Positions 1 to 7,113 of a stretch of DNA of 10,550 nucleotides are shown in pieces (positions within the stretch are counted from its first letter, which is position 1; each line of letters opens with the position of its first letter). The notes beneath the pieces are model-generated. The model was not told where the DNA came from and made no database searches. It saw only the letters and a list, made by a program, of their open reading frames with translations. The translations under genes and the position numbers were made by a program. Origin of the DNA: Cephalothrix spiralis (Eukaryota; Nemertea; Palaeonemertea; Archinemertea; Cephalotrichidae); assembly GCA_032353305.1 (NCBI GenBank), contig JAUCNG010024453.1:4418-14967 (forward strand), given 5' to 3'.

Positions 1-2298
1 TCCGATAGACTGTTCAACACGAATCAACTAAAAAAGACAGATTGTGACCTGTACCTGGTTGTAGCACCATATCCCGAGTCGGTCAGCCCACCTAATGTCT
101 CTGTGTCGAAATGTAATCGCATAACTAGCCACAGAAGCAGGAGTGATACGCTAAAATGCCAAGATAGCTGTCGGTTACGTTACGTAAAGTCAGAAGAGCG
201 AGATGTTATCGATTGCTCATACGTAGCTAGCTTTTGGTTAGTTGGTGTAAATCATAGAAGCGAACACCTGTACAATATGGTTACACAACAGTGTATTTTT
301 GCAGGACCGCGTCACATGTACACGAGACAAGCAAGAGAAATTGCATACATTAAATTAGGCCGTGTGGACAAGTTGGTAACGGTTGACACGAAAATTCCAA
401 AGTACAAGTGCAGCGGTCGGGACGTATACGAATTTAAACCGTTCCTGTTTAACCCGGATTCAGAATGGGATTCACGTATCTACTACATTCCCTCTGCCAC
501 AACAGACGTAGGTGGTAGTGTTATTTTGGACCCAGCAAAACTCATACATTCGGGTACGAAACCTGGACATGATTCCGATAGCGGTGGCGACGATTCTGAC
601 GATAGCAGTTATTACGGTAATGGACGTAGTAGTTCATCTAAAAAACGAAAAAAGAACTCCTCAGCGATTATAGGTGGTGGAGCTACGTCAGCTTCGAAGC
701 AACACAGGTTTACTGGGGGTGGTCTGAGTGGATATCGATTAACACCACTGTCAGGCTCATCTAGTGCACCCGTATCCTCTTTGTCGTCAACCAGTCCTTT
801 TATTCCCCCACTAAGTAGAACTACCGGTACTGTATTTGGAAGCGGTACGGGATTTGGAACCAGCATAGGAGGATTTGGAAGTAGCAGTGTTGTTGGTGGT
901 GCCATGGGTTACGGTAGTGGACCATCTGCTTCATCTAAATCGGTGTTCGGTGGCTTTGGAGAGAAGCTTATAAGCATAGTGGATAAACCATCAACTCCGA
1001 GTAGTGGCACTAAACCACCGACCGCTGTTAAAGAAAGCCCCATAACGCAGAGGCAGTACGGTATTATAACAAGTACAGATTTCATACCGGCGAGTGCAAT
1101 AATGACGAGTGAACGATTAGAAGATTCCGGTCGCCAACACTTAAAACGCAGAAACGAAATTCTACATAACGTAGTAGAAAATTATAACGACGCTCTAGAG
1201 GATTATAACACACGATTGAAACTACAAATCGCCGATAAAAACGATACACTGCGTAGGGACATGAAAGAAATGAATGACAAAACTTTGAACGAAGTGGCTA
1301 GCGAAGACATATCCGCAATTGAAAAACTGGACGACATACGCGATGAACTCCAGAAGAAGGTTATTTCCATTCAGGAACACCATATAGACAAGTACGAAAT
1401 ACTGAACACCAACGACAAGAAAACGGTTCTCGAACAGTTGAATAAAATGAAGAAAATACTGATCGAAGAAGCAAATGAAGTGTCAACGTATACAAGAAAA
1501 ATGGCACAAATGGAAAGTAAGGGACGCAACCTGGAAGCCAATCACAAAAATGAAGAAGCTAGCGAAATGAGACCAAAGATACACAATTTGTATGACGAAC
1601 ATCACAGTAGAATGAGGCTATACGAAGAGAGCTTCTCTGCCGAATACCGTCATCTAATGGACATAACAAGTGACACAGAAAGAGCTATTCATGCAACGTC
1701 TAACGAATTCGACAACGAGCTACAGAAACTGTTAAACGTTTATAATGTCACGTACGATAACACGCTTTACGAGTATATTGAAAAAAAACGAGAGATTGAA
1801 ATACGCGAAGAAGAACGCGTTACAAAAAAACGCGAGGAGGAGTATATTAAACAAATGGAAAGGCAGGAGGCTTATAGGAGAAGTTCAACGACTTTTAAAA
1901 CGAGAACTGCAGAGATTGTTGAAGATGCTAGCGGTCCGTCTAGTATGGCCAGTAGTTTTGAGGTTATTAGCGAAAGCGATGTAGAGGAGCAGCCAGAGGA
2001 AGAAGGTAGTGGAAGTATAGAAAGGAGCCCGTCGCCACCACCGCCACCACCGAGGGAAGATAGTAAAACTGTTGGTGTTACTGCTGCTATAGAAACTAGT
2101 CCAGAAATAGCAACAGAAACAAATGAAGGTTCACCAAGCCCGACACACGACAAAACACCAGAAAAAAAGATATCATATTCACTGAAAAATAAGGAAAAGG
2201 AAAATAAACGGTCTTCGAGTAAACGCAACAGTTCACGCAGTAACAAAGGGAACACCAAGTTTCGCGATAGCATGATGATGAATGATGAAGAAGACTGA
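1..2298 (+). CDS. FG-repeat and coiled-coil protein, 5'-truncated by the window edge
   Basis: The frame is open from the first base, so the true start lies upstream; the GTG at 103 is only an internal valine codon. About 765 residues are visible. Numbering from the first codon, residues 1-180 look folded and are Cys/Tyr-rich. An acidic-serine stretch then leads into the nuclear-localisation-like KKRKK (640-654). A Gly/Ser-rich segment follows with five FG dipeptides (835-960). A long charged helical region, probably coiled coil, covers roughly 1111-1880. The tail has an acidic patch, six prolines (2035-2052), several SP/TP sites and a Lys/Arg/Ser-rich stretch before an acidic end. FG repeats followed by coiled coil is the layout of the Nup62 class of nucleoporins. 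I see no homology beyond layout. A scaffold or tegument protein is an alternative. It converges on the next gene. The reading frame is secure; function is not. Confidence 0.85.
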   Translation, partial: SDRLFNTNQLKKTDCDLYLVVAPYPESVSPPNVSVSKCNRITSHRSRSDTLKCQDSCRLRYVKSEERDVIDCSYVASFWLVGVNHRSEHLYNMVTQQCIFAGPRHMYTRQAREIAYIKLGRVDKLVTVDTKIPKYKCSGRDVYEFKPFLFNPDSEWDSRIYYIPSATTDVGGSVILDPAKLIHSGTKPGHDSDSGGDDSDDSSYYGNGRSSSSKKRKKNSSAIIGGGATSASKQHRFTGGGLSGYRLTPLSGSSSAPVSSLSSTSPFIPPLSRTTGTVFGSGTGFGTSIGGFGSSSVVGGAMGYGSGPSASSKSVFGGFGEKLISIVDKPSTPSSGTKPPTAVKESPITQRQYGIITSTDFIPASAIMTSERLEDSGRQHLKRRNEILHNVVENYNDALEDYNTRLKLQIADKNDTLRRDMKEMNDKTLNEVASEDISAIEKLDDIRDELQKKVISIQEHHIDKYEILNTNDKKTVLEQLNKMKKILIEEANEVSTYTRKMAQMESKGRNLEANHKNEEASEMRPKIHNLYDEHHSRMRLYEESFSAEYRHLMDITSDTERAIHATSNEFDNELQKLLNVYNVTYDNTLYEYIEKKREIEIREEERVTKKREEEYIKQMERQEAYRRSSTTFKTRTAEIVEDASGPSSMASSFEVISESDVEEQPEEEGSGSIERSPSPPPPPPREDSKTVGVTAAIETSPEIATETNEGSPSPTHDKTPEKKISYSLKNKEKENKRSSSKRNSSRSNKGNTKFRDSMMMNDEED

Positions 2299-2413
2299 TA
2301 ATTCGTGTATATTCATATTATATTTGCAACTTCATGTGTACTGATTGTTTAAGAGTTACTGAATCGTACACGACGACGTTCATCAGTAATCCTCTGTAGT
2401 CTGCATCTATAAC
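2299..2413. other. Convergent intergenic gap
   Basis: This AT-rich gap of about 115 bases lies between two convergent stop codons. I find no reading frame, hairpin or AATAAA for the plus-strand gene here. The minus-strand poly(A) signal begins right at its right edge. Confidence 0.6.
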
Positions 2414-2419
2414 TTTATT
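2414..2419 (-). terminator. Poly(A) signal overlapping a stop codon
   Basis: On the minus strand this reads AATAAA, and the TAA stop of the 513-residue gene is contained in the hexamer. It would direct 3' end formation for that gene and possibly for the minus-strand genes upstream of it. Such overlap fits the compact packing here. Confidence 0.6.
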
Positions 2420-3956
2420 TTTTGGATAATTTGGTAACAGGAATTCGATAATCTTTAGATGTGTACAGTTTTATTGATCCATTACATACAATAAACGTGT
2501 TGTTGTGAAAATATATGGTATTCTTGTTCATTTTTACACAGTCTTTACCAGGTCCATTCCAGTCAGGTTTCACTTGTTCTTCACTATTCGTGTCAAATCT
2601 GTCTGCGTATCCTATTGCCCATGTATTTTTTGGACCATGTGGTTGTAGGATGTTGAAGAGTGTTATCCAACATACAAACATTGTCATTTTAGTGAATAAC
2701 AGACGGAATTTATATGCGACGTGATCCGTGTCGCCGTTTTCACCTGTGATGAGATCAGTTGGCTTGGGGTGTGACAGGTTGAGGCTTTTTGTTTCTATTT
2801 CACGTATAATTCGTAGGGTGTCATCGGACCCGTTGAGACCTTTGAAATTCTTGAGCGAGTCCATTCCAGACAGGTATTTTATGGTAGACACGTTAAATCC
2901 CATAATCGTATTGAAAATGGTATCGAACATGGGCGATGAATCTGTTTTTGGGAGTAAGAATCGATCCGGGAGACATAGCTTATGCACGTGTCTCATAATA
3001 TCGCACTGGTATTTTTCTAAGCTAATCGGTTTAGCACTCATAGCGAACTCTACGTCCCTGACACACTTCTTTCGGTCTTCCTCGGACATTAATTCGTCCA
3101 TGTTCAATACTTGGACACCTGTCGCAGTATCAGCATATTCTTCGAACATATTTGTTATTAGAAAGGGTTTTAATAGACAAAACAAAGTTTCGGAAAGTAG
3201 TTTTTCTGTGTTTGGTATTTTAGGGCAATACACATCACGTTGTTTTTTTCTAAATTTCGAGAACCGATCATTGTTGACCGACTTTATATTTTCGTTCATA
3301 GAATGATTCGTTTTGATTCTGTTAATGAGAGCATGGACTTGGTCGGTTTTGACACTGTTCGATTGACACGTTTCGTCAGTGACGGCTGAGATCTTATCGC
3401 TCTCTGTTTCTCCGTCTCCGGTTGAATTTGAATTTGATAATGTATTTGATCGATAGGATTCGTCATTAAAAACACCCAACACGTCGCATAGGACATCGGG
3501 ACTCGGCGCAGCTACGGAATTTATCCATATGCTGTTGACCAGAGTATCTTTACACCATTTCTTGTTGGTGTCTGTAGAACTAGACGATGTGTGTCCCACC
3601 CTACCCTGTTCAGATAGAGCAACTTGGTGCGTGGCTTGTACAATGGTGTTAATGCCACCAGGTCTTAGAGCACAACCAGTCAGGTTCTGTGAATTAACTA
3701 ATAAAGTAGGATCATTTGTTTGCATGTATTTTTCAATTTTACTATGAATATCTTTAACAGCGTTTACACTATCCATACACCCACCCCCAACAGTAAAACG
3801 TACACTTTCGTTCATCATTGTATTTACGAGTGTTCTATCGTCCACGTCACGTTCGAGTCCTGGCATCGTGCCAACAGTTTGTTTTGATTTTTGGTATTCC
3901 TTGAACTGCATTAACACGTCAATATCGGAACCGTTGAATAGCGAATTGCCTGACAT
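2415..3956 (-). CDS. Unrecognised 513-residue viral protein
   Basis: An intact frame with ATG at 3956 and TAA at 2415, 14 bases downstream of the preceding minus-strand gene. I do not recognise a family. The N-terminal third contains a Gly-rich VGGGC (about residues 56-60). Residues 120-205 are Ser/Thr/Asn-rich and look disordered. A basic patch FRKKQR (235-240) precedes a more ordered, Cys-containing C-terminal half (about 250-500). That half has one hydrophobic stretch at about 419-437, interrupted by lysine, so it is more likely a buried helix than a membrane span. No signal peptide is visible. The upstream poly(A) signal at 3965-3970 suggests it has its own promoter inside the end of its neighbour. 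A structural or accessory virion protein is possible, but nothing in the sequence proves it. Confidence 0.8.
   Translation of the reverse strand: MSGNSLFNGSDIDVLMQFKEYQKSKQTVGTMPGLERDVDDRTLVNTMMNESVRFTVGGGCMDSVNAVKDIHSKIEKYMQTNDPTLLVNSQNLTGCALRPGGINTIVQATHQVALSEQGRVGHTSSSSTDTNKKWCKDTLVNSIWINSVAAPSPDVLCDVLGVFNDESYRSNTLSNSNSTGDGETESDKISAVTDETCQSNSVKTDQVHALINRIKTNHSMNENIKSVNNDRFSKFRKKQRDVYCPKIPNTEKLLSETLFCLLKPFLITNMFEEYADTATGVQVLNMDELMSEEDRKKCVRDVEFAMSAKPISLEKYQCDIMRHVHKLCLPDRFLLPKTDSSPMFDTIFNTIMGFNVSTIKYLSGMDSLKNFKGLNGSDDTLRIIREIETKSLNLSHPKPTDLITGENGDTDHVAYKFRLLFTKMTMFVCWITLFNILQPHGPKNTWAIGYADRFDTNSEEQVKPDWNGPGKDCVKMNKNTIYFHNNTFIVCNGSIKLYTSKDYRIPVTKLSKK
2490..2495 (+). terminator. Candidate poly(A) signal for the left plus-strand gene
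   Basis: This is the first plus-strand AATAAA after the stop at 2298. It lies inside the 3' coding end of the convergent gene. If used, the two opposing transcripts would overlap by roughly 100 bases. A variant signal closer to the stop is possible. Confidence 0.35.
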
Positions 3957-3964
3957 GACTTGAA

Positions 3965-3970
3965 TTTATT
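3965..3970 (-). terminator. Poly(A) signal in a 14-base gene gap
   Basis: On the minus strand AATAAA follows directly after the TAA stop of the 689-residue gene, just before the ATG of the next gene. The 347-residue gene upstream has no AATAAA of its own at its end, so both could terminate here as 3'-coterminal transcripts, a common herpesvirus arrangement. Confidence 0.6.
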
Positions 3971-6040
3971 TTAGTTGGAATTGGAGTTATCTAGGAAATT
4001 GCCGTTTCCGCACAGTATATCTACCAGTCGCATGAGACAAGCGTTATTGACGTCTTTCACAGAGTTGCATAAGTATAGAATGAATGCTGTGTCTAACCGT
4101 AGCAAACCGTAATTTTTGTGCGTGGGAGCTGTGCTGCTTTTGATGTTTACGAAATTGTCTGCTTCCACTTTGGCTTCGTTGAGACCGTGTTTTGTTTTTT
4201 TGGCGTTCTTAGTACTGAATTTTAGTTCACTTTTTTCAATGATGTTCTCGCTGGTGTCCCTTTCAACGATACAGGCAATTCTACCCGTAGCCATGTCAGT
4301 TAAGTCGAGAAGTGACTCGTAATGATCGTCTCCGCAGTGGTGGTGGTGGTGGTGGTCTAATTGGGCTTCTTTGGTTGCGTTTGGTTTTTCGGCTTCTTTT
4401 AATTGATCTTCTCCGCCGATTTGGTCAGCATAATCGACGACGTTGTCTTCTTGGTACGTAAGCTGTTTCAGATCCTTTACAAGACACTCGTCTAGTCCAT
4501 CGTAGATATTACCGTCAAATATTTCTTTGGCATATTTCGTAATAATTTCTAATTTTCTTTTCTGCGACACAGTCTTATTATCGTGGATTACACTTAATAT
4601 TTCTTTGACAAATTCGTCATAGACCCTCGGCTGAAACAGCGCTTCGATGTACTTTTTAGCATAGGCCGGCATACAAGATATTTCGAAGGTGCTGAATAGC
4701 GGTGGGTACTGATAGACTTCTGGTATTATACACTCGCCTTCCATGGAGAATATTCGGGTTACACCCATACAGGTGAACCACAATTTTCTTTCGTGACCGT
4801 CTGTTTGGAATACGTGTTCTAAATTGGCGCGTTTCATTTCGGACTTCGTAAAAATCTTACTCGTGTTTCTTTCTAGAATAAAAATCCCCCTTTTGGCGTC
4901 AACCATTATAAGATCATCTGTCTGTCCTATTATGAGCGTTTGTTTGTTGCCGCTGATTTTGGACAGGAGAAATGTTACAATTTCCCGTACTACACATTCC
5001 TCTCGCATCCAGGAGTTAACCCAAACCTTCTCGACTTGTGTTAGTTTGAATGAGAAAATATACCACGGGAACCTTTTGATTTTGTAGCACTGTAGGCTTT
5101 TCCTGTTTGACTTAGCCATTCTCGTATCGATCATCACTTTAGGCATGTTAGTGTTTTTCATGACGTTGCTATGCCCAGTGGTTGTACTGCTGCTAACTTC
5201 GGTGTCGGTTCTACGTTTTTTTCTCAACGTTTCGGCGAATGTGTCGTTTTCAAAATGAACAGTTTCGTAAGCCAAGAGGTCCGACCCACCGCTTTCAGAA
5301 TCAGAACGGTCGTCATCCTCTTCATCATCGTCACCGTCATTAGCAACAACAGCTTCAGAATACGTTTTGTAGAGAAATGACAAAAGTTTCATGTCGTTGT
5401 CAGTCATTTTTGTCGTGTTATCTTTCGTATACAAGTGTTGTGGTTCCAGCGTATTTATCCAACACATCGTATTTGCGTTCTTACACAGTGTCCACCAGTC
5501 CAACGGATTGGAAGCAAAAAAAATATGCGGTCCCTTTGTTAAAATTTCGTGACTTCCTTCTATGATCGTAAACAGGAAGTTGCGAGATTCTACAGTTGTG
5601 ACTTCGCTGGTATATGTATCGTGGTGGAAACACTTGGACATGTGCTTCCATTTCATTTGTTTAACAAATTGCTTAAATTGGAACGTAGACGTAAATCGTA
5701 CAAGTACTAGTATACAAGGTTGTTGGTAGAGTGCCCTTATCTTTTCGATCGACAACTCGTCTGTTTCGAAATTGAGCAGGTCAAGATTAATAGTGTGTAT
5801 TTTAATTGTCGATGAAGCCTGGGATTGTTCCGCCGTTGTCAAAGCTATTCTATAGTCCGTGTTTAATTTAAATACAAAGTTAGATATATTGAATATTTTC
5901 TTTTTGGCTTTTATAATATGTTTCCGATCGGTATTTACAGGCCTAAATTCATAATCGTGATCGTATCGTTCAAGTTGACCCGTATACACGTTGTACTTGG
6001 ATACACAGAGATCACGTTCGACATTGTGCAGAAACACCAT
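3971..6040 (-). CDS. Unrecognised 689-residue protein with acidic linker and nuclear localisation motif
   Basis: An intact frame beginning with ATG at 6040, two bases after the stop of the upstream gene, which suggests a shared transcript or a promoter inside that gene. No family is recognised. Two beta-rich, aromatic segments (about residues 100-200 and 325-435) flank a disordered linker. The linker contains a strongly acidic run (235-254, bases 5279-5338) and the basic cluster RKKRR (273-277, bases 5210-5224), a likely nuclear localisation signal. The two flanking segments share a loose pattern (hydrophobic strand, helix, then a strand ending IFF or IFI), hinting at an ancient internal duplication. 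A hydrophilic region with six consecutive histidines (563-568) precedes the C-terminal helix-rich end. No membrane span or signal peptide is seen. A nuclear regulatory or replication-accessory role would fit, but this is inference. Confidence 0.82.
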   Translation of the reverse strand: MVFLHNVERDLCVSKYNVYTGQLERYDHDYEFRPVNTDRKHIIKAKKKIFNISNFVFKLNTDYRIALTTAEQSQASSTIKIHTINLDLLNFETDELSIEKIRALYQQPCILVLVRFTSTFQFKQFVKQMKWKHMSKCFHHDTYTSEVTTVESRNFLFTIIEGSHEILTKGPHIFFASNPLDWWTLCKNANTMCWINTLEPQHLYTKDNTTKMTDNDMKLLSFLYKTYSEAVVANDGDDDEEDDDRSDSESGGSDLLAYETVHFENDTFAETLRKKRRTDTEVSSSTTTGHSNVMKNTNMPKVMIDTRMAKSNRKSLQCYKIKRFPWYIFSFKLTQVEKVWVNSWMREECVVREIVTFLLSKISGNKQTLIIGQTDDLIMVDAKRGIFILERNTSKIFTKSEMKRANLEHVFQTDGHERKLWFTCMGVTRIFSMEGECIIPEVYQYPPLFSTFEISCMPAYAKKYIEALFQPRVYDEFVKEILSVIHDNKTVSQKRKLEIITKYAKEIFDGNIYDGLDECLVKDLKQLTYQEDNVVDYADQIGGEDQLKEAEKPNATKEAQLDHHHHHHCGDDHYESLLDLTDMATGRIACIVERDTSENIIEKSELKFSTKNAKKTKHGLNEAKVEADNFVNIKSSTAPTHKNYGLLRLDTAFILYLCNSVKDVNNACLMRLVDILCGNGNFLDNSNSN
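4337..4354 (-). repeat. CAC trinucleotide run encoding six histidines
   Basis: Six perfect tandem copies of GTG on the plus strand read as CAC on the minus strand, in frame within the 689-residue gene. It is a short coding microsatellite in a hydrophilic, probably disordered segment and could vary in length among isolates. Confidence 0.85.
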
Positions 6041-6042
6041 GA

Positions 6043-7086
6043 TTATTGGACGTTGCCCATCTGTGTTGTTAACGGGGATGTACGTGTCTTTGTCCGTTTC
6101 GATGTGAAACCGCCTAGTTTTATACGATGCGAACCACCATTGTCGCTATTGCTAACATTGTCAACAATATCAACATTTTCACATATTCCAACAATGCTGC
6201 TTTCTGCACGCGATGAACTCGACGATCGTATGCTTGTGTTTGGCACACTCGGTAAATGTACTTTTCTGCCGTATCCAATATCGAACATGTAGGAACTGCG
6301 ATGTTCTTCGTGGTCTATATCGTTCTGATCGGCATTTGATTCTGTACGATCTTCTCGTTCCCCGGCCGCATTGTTTTCCATAGTGAGAGCTGCGTCAATG
6401 TTTATTTTTGTCATGTGTTGTTGCCCGGCTTGACAGACTTGAGTTATGGCTAGTTTTTTCTTTTTATCGTACACAAACTGGCCAATTTTTTGAGACGTGT
6501 ATTGCAGGTTGTCGGGCAGTGGTAAAAGTTTGCTAAGTGTAATATTGAATTCTTCAAACCACATTTCCTCACCCCTTGCCATTAATTGGTCGGTAACAGT
6601 CGTCGTCGTCGTGGCAGAGATAGGGGACGTTGAGGCCATTGGAGCTGCTGCCCCGCGATTCATTTTTTTTAGCTTAGTATAATTTTGCCAGCATTCGATA
6701 AGTCGACAGTAGTCCGTTTCTGATTCGAGTTGTTTAGTAGCTAATAAATTTGTGTAATCAAAAGCATCGCTTTCACTTTTTTCCATTTTTAAGAGCATTT
6801 TATAGACATTAGCTATGTAAATTTGTGATTTGGCCAGATCCATAGCTTGAATTTGTACGACTTTTTCTCGTATCGAATCGGTTAGCAGTATGGAACTCAA
6901 ATCTGGTAGTGATGATGCAATATGCTCGCCGTCTTCCTCGTCATTATCTTCGCTCGTGTAAGGATTAAACCACTCGTAAGAATCGGCCAGCGTTTGTAAA
7001 TGAGCTTCGTCGAATGAATTTCTCATATTTGAGAACCATCGTAGTATAGAGCTTAATACACCGGACATAATAAAATTGTGACACAT
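6043..7086 (-). CDS. Unrecognised 347-residue protein with acidic N-terminus and basic tail
   Basis: An intact frame and first gene of the minus-strand block. ATG at 7086 gives the longest product. A second in-frame ATG at 7068 (residue 7, MSGVLSS) would leave more room for a leader and may be the true start. A short amphipathic start (residues 8-25) is followed by an acidic patch (about 45-56). A helical segment spans roughly 70-140, then an Ala/Ser/Thr-rich linker with a threonine run (about 145-165). A conserved-looking aromatic block follows at about 175-230. The remainder is disordered, with serine-arginine and lysine-arginine clusters at the C-terminus. I do not recognise the family. 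It has no AATAAA at its own 3' end and is separated by two bases from the next start, so it probably shares a transcript end with that gene. Confidence 0.8.
   Translation of the reverse strand: MCHNFIMSGVLSSILRWFSNMRNSFDEAHLQTLADSYEWFNPYTSEDNDEEDGEHIASSLPDLSSILLTDSIREKVVQIQAMDLAKSQIYIANVYKMLLKMEKSESDAFDYTNLLATKQLESETDYCRLIECWQNYTKLKKMNRGAAAPMASTSPISATTTTTVTDQLMARGEEMWFEEFNITLSKLLPLPDNLQYTSQKIGQFVYDKKKKLAITQVCQAGQQHMTKINIDAALTMENNAAGEREDRTESNADQNDIDHEEHRSSYMFDIGYGRKVHLPSVPNTSIRSSSSSRAESSIVGICENVDIVDNVSNSDNGGSHRIKLGGFTSKRTKTRTSPLTTQMGNVQ
6601..6612 (-). repeat. CGT trinucleotide run in threonine linker
   Basis: Four tandem CGT units on the plus strand encode part of a threonine run (ACG codons) in the linker of the 347-residue protein. 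It is a short coding microsatellite in a probably disordered stretch. Confidence 0.7.
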
Positions 7087-7113
7087 CGTACGTACGTATA
7101 AGAAGCCGATAAA
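7087..7113. promoter_or_regulatory. 27-base divergent promoter gap with palindromic CGTA repeat
   Basis: Only 27 bases separate the divergent start codons at 7086 and 7114. The gap contains three tandem CGTA units (7087-7098), within which 7089-7098 is a perfect palindrome. It also contains a TATA-like TATAAGA (7097-7103) reading toward the plus-strand gene. That box is too close to the ATG at 7114 for a normal TATA-to-start spacing. Either transcription initiates at the motif, or the plus-strand gene uses the in-frame ATGs at 7168/7171, or promoter elements lie inside the opposite coding sequence. Function is inferred from position. Confidence 0.4.

Noticed and set aside
103-105. GTG as the start codon of the left gene
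   Set aside because: The frame is open upstream to the first base of the window with ordinary-looking coding sequence, and GTG starts are unusual in animal viruses; the gene is truncated by the window.
1872-2273. Minus-strand 133-residue frame rich in Leu, Ser and Gly
   Set aside because: It is the complement of the low-complexity tail of the left gene; the repetitive composition keeps the opposite strand open.
1-2298. Herpesvirus protease-scaffold gene
   Set aside because: A folded N-terminal domain followed by a low-complexity, coiled part is compatible, and a weak LGR-containing stretch caught my eye, but I cannot place a convincing His-Ser-His catalytic triad.
2646-2702. Transmembrane helix in the 513-residue protein (about residues 419-437)
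   Set aside because: The stretch is interrupted by lysine, is barely long enough, and there is no signal peptide or flanking topology signal.
2728-3306. Plus-strand 192-residue frame
   Set aside because: It lies wholly inside the 513-residue minus-strand gene, has no promoter or poly(A) context, and its composition is typical of an antisense shadow.
7097-7103. Baculovirus/nudivirus-type late TAAG promoter
   Set aside because: The motif is near the ATG of the plus-strand gene, but the starts of the other genes lack it, so it does not support that lineage.
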